Source: Nemertoderma westbladi
Taxonomy: Eukaryota > Xenacoelomorpha > Nemertodermatida > Nemertodermatidae
Reading direction: 5' to 3'
Length of the DNA: 64,000 nt
NCBI GenBank assembly: GCA_032718475.1
Contig: JAUCBJ010008710.1
Location: 19,383 to 83,382, forward strand
In this document: piece after piece, positions 22,698 through 34,177 of the stretch
Position numbering within the stretch: position 1 is the stretch's first letter
Layout of the letters: each line of letters opens with the position of its first letter
Translations under genes and position numbers: made by a program
The notes under the pieces: generated by a model
What the model was told of the DNA's origin: nothing
The model's input: only the letters and a program-made list of their open reading frames with translations
Database searches by the model: none

Positions 22698-23345
22698 CCC
22701 GCCTCTGTAACCTGCCCCTTTCCCTCAATTAGTTAAATGATCGTTTATTGTTTTGGTTAGATAATCCCGCCTCTGTAACCTGCTCCTTTCCCTCAATTGG
22801 TAATGTTATCGTTTATTGTTTTGGTTAGAAAATCCCGCCTCTGTAACCTGCTCCTTTCTCTCAATTGGTAATGTTATCGTTTATTGTTTTGGTTAGAAAA
22901 TCCCGTCTCTGTAACCTGCTCCTTTCCCTCAATTAGTTAAATGATCGTTTATTGTTTTGGTTAGAAAATCCCGCCTCTGTAACCTGCCCCTTTCCCTCAA
23001 TTAGTTAAATGATCGTTTATTGTTTTGGTTAGAAAATTCCGCCTCTGTAACCTGTCCCTTTCCCTCAATTAGTTAAATGATCGTTTATTGTTTTGGTTAG
23101 AAAATCCCGCCTCTGTAACCTGCTCCTTTCCCTCAATAAGTTAAGTGATCGTTTATTGTTTTGGTTAGAAAATCCCGCCTCTGTAACCTGCTCCTTTCCC
23201 TCAATTAGTTAAGTGATCGTTTATTGTTTTGGTTAGAAAATCCCGTCTCTGTAAACCTGCTCCTTTCCCTGATTTGGTAAAGTGACTGTTTATTGTTTTG
23301 GTTAGAAAACTCGGCATTAACCTGCTCCTTTCCATCAATTGGTAA
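22698..23345 (+). repeat. 68-bp satellite, about 9.5 copies
   Basis: GCCTCTGTAACCTG recurs at 22701, 22769, 22837, 22905, 22973, 23041, 23109, 23177 and 23245, exactly 68 bp apart, with a decayed tenth at about 23313. Each monomer ends with TTTATTGTTTTGGTTAGA. Edge monomers are more diverged than central ones. There is no spacer variation, so it is not a CRISPR-like array. Confidence 0.95.
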
Positions 23346-23979
23346 TTGTTTTTGGCTATAAAATGAGTGTTTTGCTACGTCATGTGGTAATCGATTATCG
23401 ACAACAACCACAAACTATTAAATATAGAGTCTTTTTACCACAGGCGCATATGGAAATCTATCTCATAGTCTATAAATCATGGAATCATGGAATGTTTTGG
23501 CACAGGCATAGTGAAATCAACTGTCTGACAGTCCAGAAATCAGCAGTCTGACAGTTTGAAGAAATACATACATAAAAAGTCATTAAAAGGACAATAAAAG
23601 TCATTAAAAGGACAACAAAAGTCATTATGCATAATTCGTAAAAAAAAAATGACAAAAAAAGTCAAATAAAAGGACATAAAAAATCACTGCCTTATTTTAA
23701 TGAGGTACTGTAGTTCCGTGTCTGCACCGAAAATACGTACAGTAGATAACTAATTAAATAAATAATGTCTGTCGCAGGGGGGGGGGGGGGGGGGGGGGGG
23801 GGCTGGTATCTGTGTATTATTTAACATGAAAATATAAAAATATTTAAAAAATTAGCACCACATTATAGATTTTACAGTATACGTAAATGTCATTTGGGGG
23901 GGGGGGGGGATCTAACTATACCGACTAAGGTAAATCTGCACCAAATCAGTATGCGCAGTATCCACTAACGACCAACCAG
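23346..23979. other. Low-complexity stretch with 26-bp poly-G
   Basis: Contains AAAGTCATTAAAAGGACAA repeats at 23575-23690, a poly-G run of 26 at 23777-23802 and a shorter one near 23897-23909. No gene. Confidence 0.6.
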
Positions 23980-23999
23980 AGTCGAATTTGTTAACGTAT

Positions 24000-24904
24000 T
24001 GTGTGTTTAGTGTGGGTGTGTCATTTTTAGGTGTACGTGTTCGCTTAACTTCCTATGGGCCCAATCCTTGCAGGTCTCCTTCAGGCCACCACAGAAATCA
24101 TAGGCTATCTCAATCCCTTGTTAATGCTTTAACTTGTAGAAACATTCCTGCAATGTTGGAGGCGAAGGCGATATAATATTGCCGTGGTCGTAATAATATT
24201 CCCAACAAAGATTGGAGTAAGTTGGGTCCCGGCAACAGTTCTGAGTTTAGGGATTGTCCCATATAAAGGGCGGAGCCGTCGAATACTACCCGGACTTTGT
24301 TTGATTTACCGGGCTTAGGAACGTAATGATGTGTCAAGTAATACATTCTTTCCGTTATGGGTGTTTCCTCCGGCACTCACTCCACTTATCATTTGTCGAT
24401 GAATTACTTTAGTTGCGTCTTATACATCTCTTTGGCTCGATCGTTAGATGATAAGCGCCAATGCAATTGTGTGATTCTCTTTTCAGCTAAAGGTCTGTTA
24501 TTAACGAAGCTGGGTTTGCTTCGCCTAAAAGGCAGACCAATCTCGTAACGACCCTCCTCCTTTATATAGCATGTAGTTGTCACCTGGATTTGTTTAGCTC
24601 TCTCTTCCTCAACAGATAACGCTTTGACGTAGGAATTAGGCTCTACAGCTACTTGAGTAAAGAAACGCACTGCATGTTCATCACGTATCTTATCATTATA
24701 TCGCTCTACCACCTCATTGAGTTCGTCGTCATAAGTTGATATTCCTTTATTTTGACATATGATATTACACAAATTTACTTGGTCTGTCCACGTTTGATTC
24801 TCTGTGAGGAGTTCAATGGTATTATCCTTGTTGTACAGTGTTTGTATATCGTCATTGTCTGAGGAGCATGAAGTTTCCTCAGCTAGGATGTCCTCGTCTT
24901 TCAC
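24000..24904 (-). pseudogene. Element G RT, N-terminal half
   Basis: 24904-24404 covers the pre-RT linker, including YEIGLPFR and NNRPLAEKRITQLHWRL. 24376-24110 is in the same frame and has YYLTHHYV, KVRVVFDGSA and LPGPNLLQSL (BEL RT motifs before the first catalytic Asp). The expected first-Asp motif D-I-A-x-M-F-L-Q reads SNIAGMFLQ, so the Asp is replaced by Asn. A cluster of stops lies at 24380-24406. Similarity fades after FLWWPEGDL at about 24060. Confidence 0.75.
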
Positions 24905-25763
24905 TCTCCCTTACCTGGTGGACTTGCCTACCTTTCAACCTCTCTTGCAAAGTCCTGTGGGAAGGTCCCACGAAATACCAACCTACTCTCGTTCTTCCCG
25001 CATAAGTTTGCAATGGTAGCGGTCGAGCATGCCGTTTATCAATAGTTCCGAGCGCTTTGTGCGCGTTCTGACCGAGCAGTATCTGTACCCCTGGGTAATC
25101 TGTTCTGAATCTAGGAACGTTGTATTGCTGGATAAAATGGTCTTCATCCCAGTTGTAAGGCTCTACTTGGCTAGTAGCAAAGTTCTTTATTGCCACCATT
25201 TTAACTGATCTTACACTGTGCTCGCCTAGTTCATCTTGGGGAGTGGACAACGATCCTATGTAGAAATCCGTGGATACAGTAGATTTCCAAACCTGCATAA
25301 TCCCGGAAAGGTTCAGTTTGGTTCGGAACCTTTGTTGACCAGCAAAGATATCTTCGGCCAGTTCTTTATCGATGAAGGTGCCTGTACTACCGGAATCAAG
25401 GAGGGCCTTCACTATAAGGCTCTTACCTTGTCCATGTACTCCAAGTTGCACCACTGGAAACTCTCTGATGCCAACAAATAGTGGCGATACCTTCCATGAA
25501 AGCTGTCGATCCGGAATGGATGGTTGGGGTTCCTCTCCATCCGTCGCCGCCTCATAAGTAAGGGCTCGGTATACGGCTGTGTTGATCATATAACAAGATT
25601 CATTTTCATAAGAAAACTCATCCGTATAGAATCCTTCCATCTCCGAACTATGGTCAGTGTCGTTCACATCACTGAACTGTACATGCAGTTCGGGTTCACT
25701 TACCTTGTCAAACTCAGTGTGCAGTACAATATGATGTTTCGCTCCACACTTAGCACACCTCAC
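24879..25763 (-). pseudogene. Element G knuckle remnant and aspartic protease
   Basis: Starts CAKCGAKHHIVLH, the last Cys/His cluster of the family. The protease signature KALLDSGSTGTFID has the catalytic LLDSGSTGTFI intact. The region continues with YAGRTRVGWYFVGPSHRTL as in F. The same frame upstream is interrupted by TGA at 25767-25769 where F has a Ser codon. The QVS/KVS GTAAGT sites of F are conserved here. Confidence 0.8.
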
Positions 25764-26059
25764 GTCTCAGTAACAGGTTCTCCTTTGATGTCCTCTCCTG
25801 AGCCAATTGTAACATAACCTTTTATCCCAAGTGACACTGCGTCTGTCCTTCAATTCTTTCTTCAAGAAATCCTCTCACCCTCTCAAGCGATGTGGCCCTT
25901 CGCACAATAAACACTTAGGTTTGATGTTACTTACCTTAGCTTGCATTGTAGTTTGTACGCTAGCTCTTTCTTTAGGCTTCCTACCAGGAATTATCTTGGG
26001 AGACGTAGGGGGAATTTTTAACTGTTCTCCCTTGCCACTAGTTTGCACCTTGGGTTTAC

Positions 26060-27220
26060 TTACGTCCTTACCTTTACTCGTGTAGTAAGATCTTTGCCAC
26101 TATCTTTGTCATAAGACGTTTGACTCTCATAATCGGTATAACACACTGGTGTTACCTTTCTCCTAGTAATGGGTTTTTCACTTACCTTGGTTTCCAGAGT
26201 CTTCTTTCTAGACTGTTTTATTAGCTGTAATCTTACCTCTCCGTTTAAGAATGACATAAGGTCCGCCATGGTTGGATCTCTCTGTTGTTGGTCCATCAAG
26301 TAGAAAACCTTTTTGTCCTAGCAAGTACCTACTCCGCCCTTTGGCAAAGTTGATGCTACGGCTCCTACAACCATAGAACTCTGCTATTCATGAGACTTAC
26401 CCAACCAGTCTAACTGTCTACAGATCTCCTGAATCTAATCGGAAAACTCTATTACCCCGCTGCTAAGAAACTTTCTGGGTGCCACTAATTTTGCATACAG
26501 ATATCTAGCTAAGTTAGTCCTATTATCATACCTGATGTTAAGTGTATCCCAAACTTGTCTCAATCCGTCCGGATGTCCAATAAACTTTAACACCATTAAC
26601 TTGGGAGGTCCTTCCAAGTACTCAATGAGGAATCGTAGTTTCTCTTCTCTGGATAGTACAGAGTTTTGTATGTTATCTTTGTAATATTCATTAAAAGGTA
26701 ACCATTTCATCTCATCTCCATTAATCTTGACGACCTCTCCCACTTTTACAGCTTTACGGGCTTCCGTCCTAGCCATCTGACGTGTTAAACTTTCTTGAGC
26801 CATTGTACTATTTAATATCAAAGTATCGGTATATAACTTTCTTGGATTATTATCAGATTAGTATGGGATATCATTATCGACAGATTTATTATTATTAATA
26901 CTATTAATAGGGTTTACTATAGGAGTTTCTACTTCACTAGCATTATAGATGCATGTAGGCTCCACACATTGCGCATGAGATACTTCAGGCCTAGAGGGTT
27001 GACACATTGTTACAGGGGGTGGTGGTATACCCATTTGTATATTGACTAATTTATTGCGTTTGAGAGCAATGTGTTGCTGTACTTCTTGCAACTCTATTTC
27101 ACTATCTCGTACTGTTCCCTTTAACAATTGAACAGTGCCTTCCAAGTTGAGGAGCGAGCCTTGGTTTTTTCCAATTGCCCAAGCAGCTCCTCCATCTCCT
27201 GTCGCCCTTCCTCCATCCAC
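26060..27220 (-). pseudogene. Element G gag
   Basis: Three frame pieces. 27220-26858 matches F around LKGTVREGRAELQEVQQSIAL. 26821-26435 has the capsid-like GDEMKWLPFNEYYKD and LNIRYDNRTNLARYLYAKL. 26299-26060 has PTMADLMSFL and VSEKPITRRK. A TAG at 26435-26437 replaces a Glu codon of F. The piece upstream of 27250 is lost. Confidence 0.75.
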
Positions 27221-27440
27221 TCGGCTGTGGGTGCAGGTGCGGGAATTTTCTAATTTTGCTAATGCAAGTAACCCCTACTTGTATACAGAGAAGACTAGCT
27301 ACAGTTTTCTCATTACTGTGCTAGCTTCCTACCAGACAGTTTTCTGGCTCTGCAACAATACCCTACGTATGTACTATGGGCTGTGCGGTACAGTAGTCTA
27401 TTTTGTGTGGCCTACACGGTCTATCCTACTGCGCCCACAT

Positions 27441-27735
27441 CCCCCCATCTTCCCTCACGTGGCGCCCTCAGTGCCCACAGGTTTACGGTACTGTGTACCC
27501 TTCTGCTACGGTATGCGTACATACCCCCCAATTCCTCACATGGCGCCCTCAGTGCCCACAAGTTTTACGGTACTGTGTACCCTTCTACTACGGTATGCGT
27601 ACATAACCCCCAATTCCTCACGTGGCACCCTCAGTGCCCACAAGTTTTACGGTACTGTGAACCCTTCTACTTTGGTATGCGTACCTGTACATACCCCCCA
27701 ATTTCTCACGTGGCGCCCTCAGTGCCCACAAGTTA
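27441..27735 (+). repeat. About 82-bp minisatellite, four copies
   Basis: GGCGCCCTCAGTGCCCACA-type cores at about 27461, 27543, 27625 and 27713 (spacing 82, 82, 88). Each is preceded by a C run and followed by TTTACGGTACTGTG. It lies beyond the 3' end of G2 and may be part of the G2 LTR. The overlapping plus-strand ORFs only translate the repeat. Confidence 0.85.
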
Positions 27736-28031
27736 ACGTATATAAATTAGGTACGTTGGTACATTATTGTACACGTCCAACGTATGTAATGTAATTGTAA
27801 CTACCTACTTTATATATTATGTAAGTTGGTACGTCTGTACCCATCAGACCTACATAATATCTATTATCTACCTAGAGTATACCTTGGTACTAACTACTTA
27901 TTTTATTATTTTACTTATTTTATTTTTATTTTATGTGTGGGAAGGGTGTCTCGCCCTCATTCCCACCCCCCTCAGTCCAATATATTGGACAACTCAACTC
28001 TAAGGCGACCCTTCCAATAGGCAACACTATC
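27736..28031. other. 3' flank of element G2 with purine-rich tract
   Basis: On the minus strand, just after the integrase tail stop, a purine-rich run (GAGGGGGGTGGGAATGAGGG, about 27957-27976) is placed like a polypurine tract. AT-rich sequence follows. The G2 3' LTR would start here, but no 5' copy survives to define it. Confidence 0.4.
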
Positions 28032-29102
28032 CTACCGCCCTCCTGTCCTCCTATCTTTGGCCCCTATCTTTCCTCCGATCCTCACTTCCACGGATCTAAT
28101 TCTTCCATCCTTGTCTGGGTAGGTTTCTACTACACTAGCTAATCTCCACTGGTTATTGATAATCGTGTCATCCGTGACGATTATCAAGTCACCCCTCTTT
28201 AGCTCCCTTTGACTGTTCCTCCATTTACTCCTTTTATGTAGGGTTGGAAGGTACTCTTGCATCCAACTTGTCCAATGGTCTGCGCTTATCGCCTTAGCGG
28301 CATTCCAGCGACACGAATATATATTGTCTGGATCCATTCTTCGCATGTCTATCGTCGCTGGTCTCTCCATGAGTAGGTGTGCTGGTGTTAGGACGTCCAG
28401 TGATTCTGGGTCGTCATTCTCGGGATACAGTGGTCAGCTGTTAATAATCCCCTCGCCTTTTGCAAACCCTGTCCTCAGTACGTCCTCTGTGACCATATGA
28501 TTATTCATCAGCTTGGTCATTAGTCGTTTGGAGCTTCCCACAAGTCGCTCTACACATCCTAGTGTATGTGGCGCGTATGGGGTTCTCCTTTCCCACCTTA
28601 TTAGGTGTTTCCTCATCGCCGCCCTGACATCTCCTCCCTCCAGGATGTCAAGGGCCTCCATTAACTCGTTCTCCGCGCCGTTGTCTGAGTAGAATACCTC
28701 AACTGTTCCTCCCTTGCGGGTTACAAACCTCTCAAGTACATTAATAAATGCCGACGCCATAGCATCCTGGGCTAGTTCTATCCCCACCGCCCTCATATTA
28801 TTGCAGACGAAGATAATGCTGTAGCATTTCTCCGTATATCACCTTTATCTTGATGGGCCCAAACATGTCCACGCCGCAGTGTGTGAACAGTGGGTCATGA
28901 TGCCTCACCCTGTTGGCCGGTAATGGCGCCATCTCCTGTACGGCCCTCTCCTTCTTCGTCCGTCGGCAAGTCTGGCACTGCCCCACTACCGCCTTCACCC
29001 TCTCTTGAGTTGGATTACCCAGGATGTCTTCCGGATTTCGGTCAGGGTTTGGTTAGTACCCCCATGTAATATAGATTTATGGAAATCCAATATGATCTGG
29101 TG
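28032..29102 (-). pseudogene. Element G2 integrase (3' portion of pol, split by H)
   Basis: Reads on the minus strand from the H insertion point: HQIILDFHKSILHGGTNQT (integrase zinc region), VVGQCQTCRRTKK, GVDMFGPIKI (first Asp), YSDNGAEN (second Asp), HTLGCVERLVGSSKRLM (Glu). The tail then shows WMQEYLPTLHKRSKW and GDLIIVTDD. At least two frameshifts separate the pieces (near 28798 and 28434-28370). The 5' part of pol lies at 54549-58282, 25 kb away. 29098-29102 is one copy of the TGGTG duplication. Confidence 0.85.
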
Positions 29103-29462
29103 TGTGCGAAATCCAGGCCGGTTCTGTAAAAACTGTTCTTTTTCATTGTTTTAAAATCTTTCTTACTTAATAACAATAATAAACTGATTAGCATTTAGGT
29201 AAATATGATAATTATAGTTCAGTACATAATAATTAACGGTATAAGGCACCAGATCACAGTACCGGTAAGTATAACACAGACAGACACAGTCTGTGTATGT
29301 AAATGACTGAAAGCCAGAACAAGGCAACGACACGTCCTTCTTTAGTTGGATAGTAACAATAATATAATCAGGCAGTCAGCCATATGTATAGAAAAAATAT
29401 GTGGTACTAAAATATTACTTCAATCCTAAATACAGTATAAAAATTATCTGTAATTTAGGACA
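29103..29462 (-). repeat. Element H 3' LTR
   Basis: 360 bp. On the minus strand it begins TGTCCTAAATTAC and ends GGATTTCGCACA. It differs from the 5' LTR by a 3-bp ATA-type length change and at least two substitutions, so it is fairly young but not brand new. Rich in AT. It contains one TACCGGTA. Confidence 0.95.
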
Positions 29463-29475
29463 TACTCCCGCCACC
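29463..29475 (-). promoter_or_regulatory. Element H polypurine tract
   Basis: Minus strand GGTGGCGGGAGTA directly precedes the TG of the 3' LTR, the position of the plus-strand primer in LTR retrotransposons. Position and composition are the only evidence. Confidence 0.6.
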
Positions 29476-29640
29476 GAACAAATAAACGCTTCTAGCTAAA
29501 TAATTAGGCTCTATAAAAATTAATATTTTCAAATTATATATATATATAGCCTTTGTCGAAATAACATGCAAAACAAAATGAACCATATAATGTAACAAAA
29601 TAATATTTGGTTATAAAATATTTCTCAACGGGATAATCAA

Positions 29641-30147
29641 TCATATACTACTTTCACTCTCAGACTCAGATTCATTGCATATCGTAGTGATTCGTTGTTG
29701 GGCTTCAGTAGCCGCCTGGCGTTGTGGACGCTCTGATCTTACTGGGGGCTCTGGTTGAACGAGAGTGCCGGTAGTTGTTTGATCAAGGGGGCCGAGTTCA
29801 ATATTGTCCGTTTCTAGAGGATACAACTTCCGTAAAGGGCGTACTAGTGTTCCTAACTGTGTACATAGGATGACAGATCGTACCCATCCATCCTTACCGG
29901 GGTGTAAGGTGATCACACGACCAAGGGACCATTTAGAACGTGGTAAATGCGGATTATGTATTTGTACTATGTCATTTAAACGGATTTGTGTGGTTGGAAA
30001 TGGGTTGTCCCATCGATGGTACTCGCGCAATGCAGTGAGATATTCGTGGGACCAGCGATTTTGAAACGCTTGCAATAAGTTTTGTATGTACAATTGACGG
30101 CGATTCAGTGTCGAATGTGGTACAAAGTCTGGATCATCGAGATCATC
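29641..30147 (-). pseudogene. Element H integrase C-terminal tail
   Basis: After the TGA at 30148-30150 the same frame continues DDLDDPDFVPHSTLNRR, then the tail pattern FQNRWSHEYLTALREYHRW, IRLNDIVQIHNP, and SKWSLGRVITLHPGKDGWVR. This is the conserved end of BEL integrase. It ends at a TAG/TAA near 29641, about 180 bp before the LTR. Confidence 0.85.
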
Positions 30148-32100
30148 TCACTCGATAATTCGATTTGGCAATGTGGTAATACGATGCCCAACCATTAATG
30201 TCGAGGGTGTAATGGGATTGAGGTCATCAATGTTAGAAGACACGTAGGTCAGTGGCCGGTCATTTAAAATAGCTTCAATTTCAATAACGACAGTCTGGAG
30301 CTCCTCCAATGAAATCAAGGCACGTCCCAATATCTTTTTCAAAATATCCTTTACCATTTTGATTAATCTTTCCCAGAAGCCTCCATACCAAGGACTAGCT
30401 GGTGGGATCGTCTTCCAAATAGTCCTCTGATTAAGTAGGTAATCACGTACACCTGGATCATCCTGTATAGCTTTTATAATATCATTTGCAGCAGTGAAGT
30501 TAGTTGCATTATCGCTTAGTATCAAAGAAGGAGTAGAACGTCGCCCAATAAAACGTCGAAATGCAAAAAGGAAAGATTCCACACTGGCATATTTTGCTAT
30601 TTCCAGATGTACAGCGCGTGAAGTCGCACAAGTAAACAAGATAATATAAACTTTAACTTGTTCATTACAATCTATTACAATGAGTCTACCAGTATAGTCT
30701 ACACCAGTAGTTTCAAATGGTCTCGTTTTATTAACTCTAAAGCTAGGTAATGGAGGTGGAGGAGGTGTTGAGTATGGGAGACCTCTGAGACGTTTGCAAG
30801 TAATACATTTACGACATATGGATTTAACGATTTGTCGAATTCTAGGGATCCACCAATTCTGTCTAAGGTAAGTGACAGTGTCGCCAATACCGGAATGACA
30901 AATACGTTCATGGGCGTATGAAATCAGTAGTCGGGTAAATACATGGTCAGGATAAAGTAGGATAGGTTGCTGAGTATTCCATGGTAGATCGGAATATTGT
31001 ATTCTTCCAGCACATCGGATAATACCATCTACTAGAATCAAACGTAACTGTTTTATTATAGCAGGAGAGCGGGACTTGCTCTTATCATTCAAAAGACAAC
31101 GATATACATCAGGATAACAAGTTTGTTGTATGTATTTAATTAAATACAACTCGGCAGTTTTAATATCATTGGAATTTATAGTATCTCTGACATTATCATT
31201 TACTATTTGACTATGTTCATTAATGGACTTGCGCAAATTTACTCTATATTTGAGTTTGCGAATAAATATAAATACATATGCTGTCACTCGAAGTAGTTTA
31301 TCATAATTGCTGAATTTGGAAATGTCTATCAGTTGCTCTGGAACAAATAATATGGATTCAACTGTTGGACACAATGTATTTATTTGTGGTTGATTAATAT
31401 AATTGTAGTTAACATGAGATTGTTTAGGCCAATCAGATGACGTTAGCCAATTGGGACCATGTCGCCATAAATCGGATTTCAGAAGTATCTTCGCCTTTAT
31501 TCCCCTGGATAACATATCTGAGGGATTGTCATTCGTTGAAACGTATCGAAAGTCTGCATTTGGTAGAATGCTATGTATCTCTTCAACTCGACGACGAACA
31601 TAAGGATTAATAATGCCTTTAGATTTGACCCAATGTAATGCGATTTGGCTGTCAGACCACACCCACAGACGACAATTTGGTAGTTGATGAGATAGTGTAT
31701 CAGCAACATAACGAATGAGCCGAGCACCAACTGTTAATGCGGTCAACTCGAGTTGAGGAAGTGATAATTTAGTCTTCTTCTTCTTTTGAGGAGATTCTGA
31801 TGTTAGAGGTAGTAAGGGTGCGACTCGTCCCTTAGCCATCACTAACTCGGATTGTTCCGATTGAACTGCATAAACGACCGCACCATAAGCTTTAATGGAA
31901 GCATCACAAAACACATGTAATTTGGAACTGAGTCCTAAAGGTAGTCGTCGAGGTACTTCGAATGAAACTACAAGATTGAAGTCATTAATAATGGATTCCC
32001 ATTCCTTCATAAATTCATCAGGAATGGGTTCCTTCCATGACAATCCACGTTGCCACAACTGTTGGAGGAACATACGTGATCGGATGGTTACTGGAAATAA
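30148..32100 (-). pseudogene. Element H RNase H and integrase
   Basis: Starts at the Y insertion with WLFPVTIRSRMFLQQLWQRG. RNase H: HVFCDASIKAYGAVVY (Asp), SLPQLELTALTVG (Glu), VWSDSQIALHWV (Asp), NPSDMLSRG. Integrase: HERICHSGIGDT ... CITCKRL (H2C2), GVDYTGRL (Asp), LSDNATNF (Asp), WYGGFWERLIKMVKD (Glu). All catalytic residues visible are present. Only the TGA at 30148 and the Y insertion break the frame. The reading frame rejoins the RT at 50713 across one copy of CCATC. Confidence 0.9.
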
Positions 32101-32105
32101 CCATC

Positions 32106-32270
32106 TGTAAAAGCTTCTGTGGGATATAACTGGCCCCTTTGCTTCGCAATCCAGTTTCCCCCCAGGCGCTGGAATACTCTAAAAAAGGTTCTCTAACTGT
32201 ATATATATTCCCCTCGCCCGCAAGGTACCGTTACAGGTGTTTTAACGGACATAAAAGTCATTCTGCTATA
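32106..32270 (+). repeat. Element Y left LTR, first part
   Basis: 165 bp identical to 49459-49623. Interrupted after CTGCTATA by element X; the LTR resumes at 38951. Confidence 0.95.
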
Positions 32271-32349
32271 CAGTCCCGCTCTCAAAAAGCATTCCTTTGA
32301 TCAAACATTGATCAAACTTTGATCAAACATTGATCAAAGTTTGATCAAA
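32271..32349 (+). repeat. Left terminal inverted repeat of X
   Basis: 79 bp, perfect inverted copy of 38870-38948. After the first 25 bp it consists of TTTGATCAAA-like palindromes alternating with CATTGATCAAA, so the TIR is itself a string of small palindromes. Confidence 0.95.
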
Positions 32350-33153
32350 ATGCGTCCATAGAATATCATTGAAAGTAGCATTGACATTGAAATGACATTG
32401 ATGGCATATTGAAATGACCTTGAAATCGACCCACCGAAATTCCAGACTTTCTGTCTCATATTGAAATGACATTGAAATGATTTCAAGGTAACAGTTTACA
32501 TCTCTCAACTGCGGCAAGCCTTTGAACTCAGATTCCCGCCGAGAACTGGCTTTTGTTAATGGCCAAGTCGCTATGTGATTGACAGGGCAGTGGATCGAGC
32601 TTGCTTGACTTTGTGGATGGACCGCGATTGGATTTACATGGCAGTGTTGTGGTAGTGTCCCAGACTGAGTCTTGTTCTTGTAGGGCCGGGCCTATTATTA
32701 CACTAACAACTAGTTCAGAAAAACATCCTTTGGAATATTTTTAAATTATTGTTTTATTAGAAATTAGTTTCAATGCTCCTTAAATCAGAATCAAGGCCAA
32801 AGACCTCCATTGACATAGCAGCGCGATGGCTGCCGTTGCATTGCATTTGCTTATACAGTAATTGTGTAAATTCGGCAAGCTTCCTTCCTGCCCCTGTCTC
32901 TAATTATACTAATAAATGTAAATAAAGAAATAAATAAATCCAAGCGCCAGTGCCAGCGCACCCCCTAAAATACCTTCTAAAAATGTACGTAATTTAATTT
33001 TAATACTCTGATAAGGTAATAATTATATTGAAAATCTCATTTGTTTTAAAGTAAACTATGTTATGTACATCATTAGTTACGTATTTTTTAATTCAGATTA
33101 ACGTATTGTAATTATAATTTTTTAAATATTAAAAATCAAATTGGGTTAGTAAT
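32350..33153. other. Left arm of X, non-coding
   Basis: 32360-32500 has a weak repeat of ATTGAAATGACATTGA. The remainder is unremarkable. No gene. Confidence 0.5.
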
Positions 33154-34177
33154 TAGCAAGTCGTTAGACTTGATTACTGTAAGAATTGTTTGCTGATTGA
33201 CTGGCTGACTGACTGACTGACTGACTGACTGACTGACTGACTGACTGACTGACTGACCTACAGCCAAAACTACTCTAACGATTTTGATGAAATTTTCACA
33301 GCAGCTAGATACCGCGATTCTAAGGTCCCTGGCATGATCGGCTACTCCGTCCATAGCCTCTGGGCTTGAAAAATAGAGATAAACGAAAAAACGCCATAGG
33401 CGCTATGGTAAAATAACACCAATGACAGCTGGTGTCCTGATGAAAAATGGCTTATGTAATGCATTTCTACACAAAATGTTAGTAATAAATCGATGAGGTT
33501 GCCAAGATTATTGTACTTAGTACACCCATACTGTTTGTTTAGGCCCTACCAACCACTCTCTGCAAACAAACATCAACTGGTTGGTTTGCTATTCTATAGG
33601 GAGCCACCTAACAAGGAAGTACATACAGTGCCAACTTTATAATCATTCACTGGGTTAGCCGGCTATTACAGCCTCAGCTGAATAACTCTTCCCCCTGCTG
33701 AATGACTATTAGGTATACAGTGTATCGGCTACATTATGCCAACATTAATACTGTGGAGGCTGTATGCTTATAAGGCGGAATGTTTACTCAGCCTGCTACT
33801 GATACTCTGTAAGGCTTACACTAACATTATAGTTTGAAATATAAAAATAACTGCTTATTATCTGTATTGGGTTAATCACTGTGGCATTCAAAATGTTTTG
33901 TTAGGTGAATGACATTTAGTGGCTAAGATTATTCTCTGTCAGATTCCCTTCACACCATAGGCAAACATTGTTGAGGCTGAGGGAATTTACTTTAGTTTAC
34001 TCTACTGAGTCATTCAGCTGAATGGATTTGAGCAATTGCCAAATTACAGAGTGGGATCTCTCTCTGACCATAGATAAATAACACTTCCCTTCTGAACAAA
34101 GGTAAACATTGTTGAGGGAACTTACCTTTGATTGACGACTTCCGACTTGCTTAATGGCGTCTTGACGCCGTCTCTAG
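33154..34177 (+). mobile_element. Helentron-like non-autonomous unit 1 (alpha ends)
   Basis: 5' subterminal repeat AGCAAGTCG (33155-33163) is within a small hairpin AAGTC-gtta-GACTT and is followed by ACTGTAAGAATTG and a (GACT)n run at about 33203-33256. The 3' side has CGACTTGCT (34143-34151, exact inverse), hairpin GGCGTC-tt-GACGCC (34156-34169), then CTAG at 34174-34177 followed by T. This layout (subterminal inverted repeats, microsatellite near 5' end, 3' hairpin, CTRR-like end) matches Helitron/Helentron non-autonomous elements such as DINE-1. No Rep/helicase ORF. Confidence 0.75.

Larger units (their letters stand above)
23980..27250 (-). mobile_element. BEL/Pao element G (A/F family), gag to partial RT
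   Basis: The minus strand holds gag (27220-26060), knuckle remnant plus protease (25763-24879), linker and RT N-terminal half (24904-24000). Proteins align residue by residue with F, but G keeps the RT that F has lost. It is truncated in gag near 27250 and in RT near 24000, and carries several stops and frameshifts. No LTR is visible. Confidence 0.8.

Noticed and set aside
22698-23345. Regular repeat resembling a CRISPR array
   Set aside because: The 68-bp period is repeat throughout, with no variable spacers, and the surroundings are animal retrotransposons.
27135-27794. 219-codon plus-strand ORF with Cys/Thr/Pro repeats
   Set aside because: It runs through the 82-bp minisatellite, and its start is antisense to element G gag.
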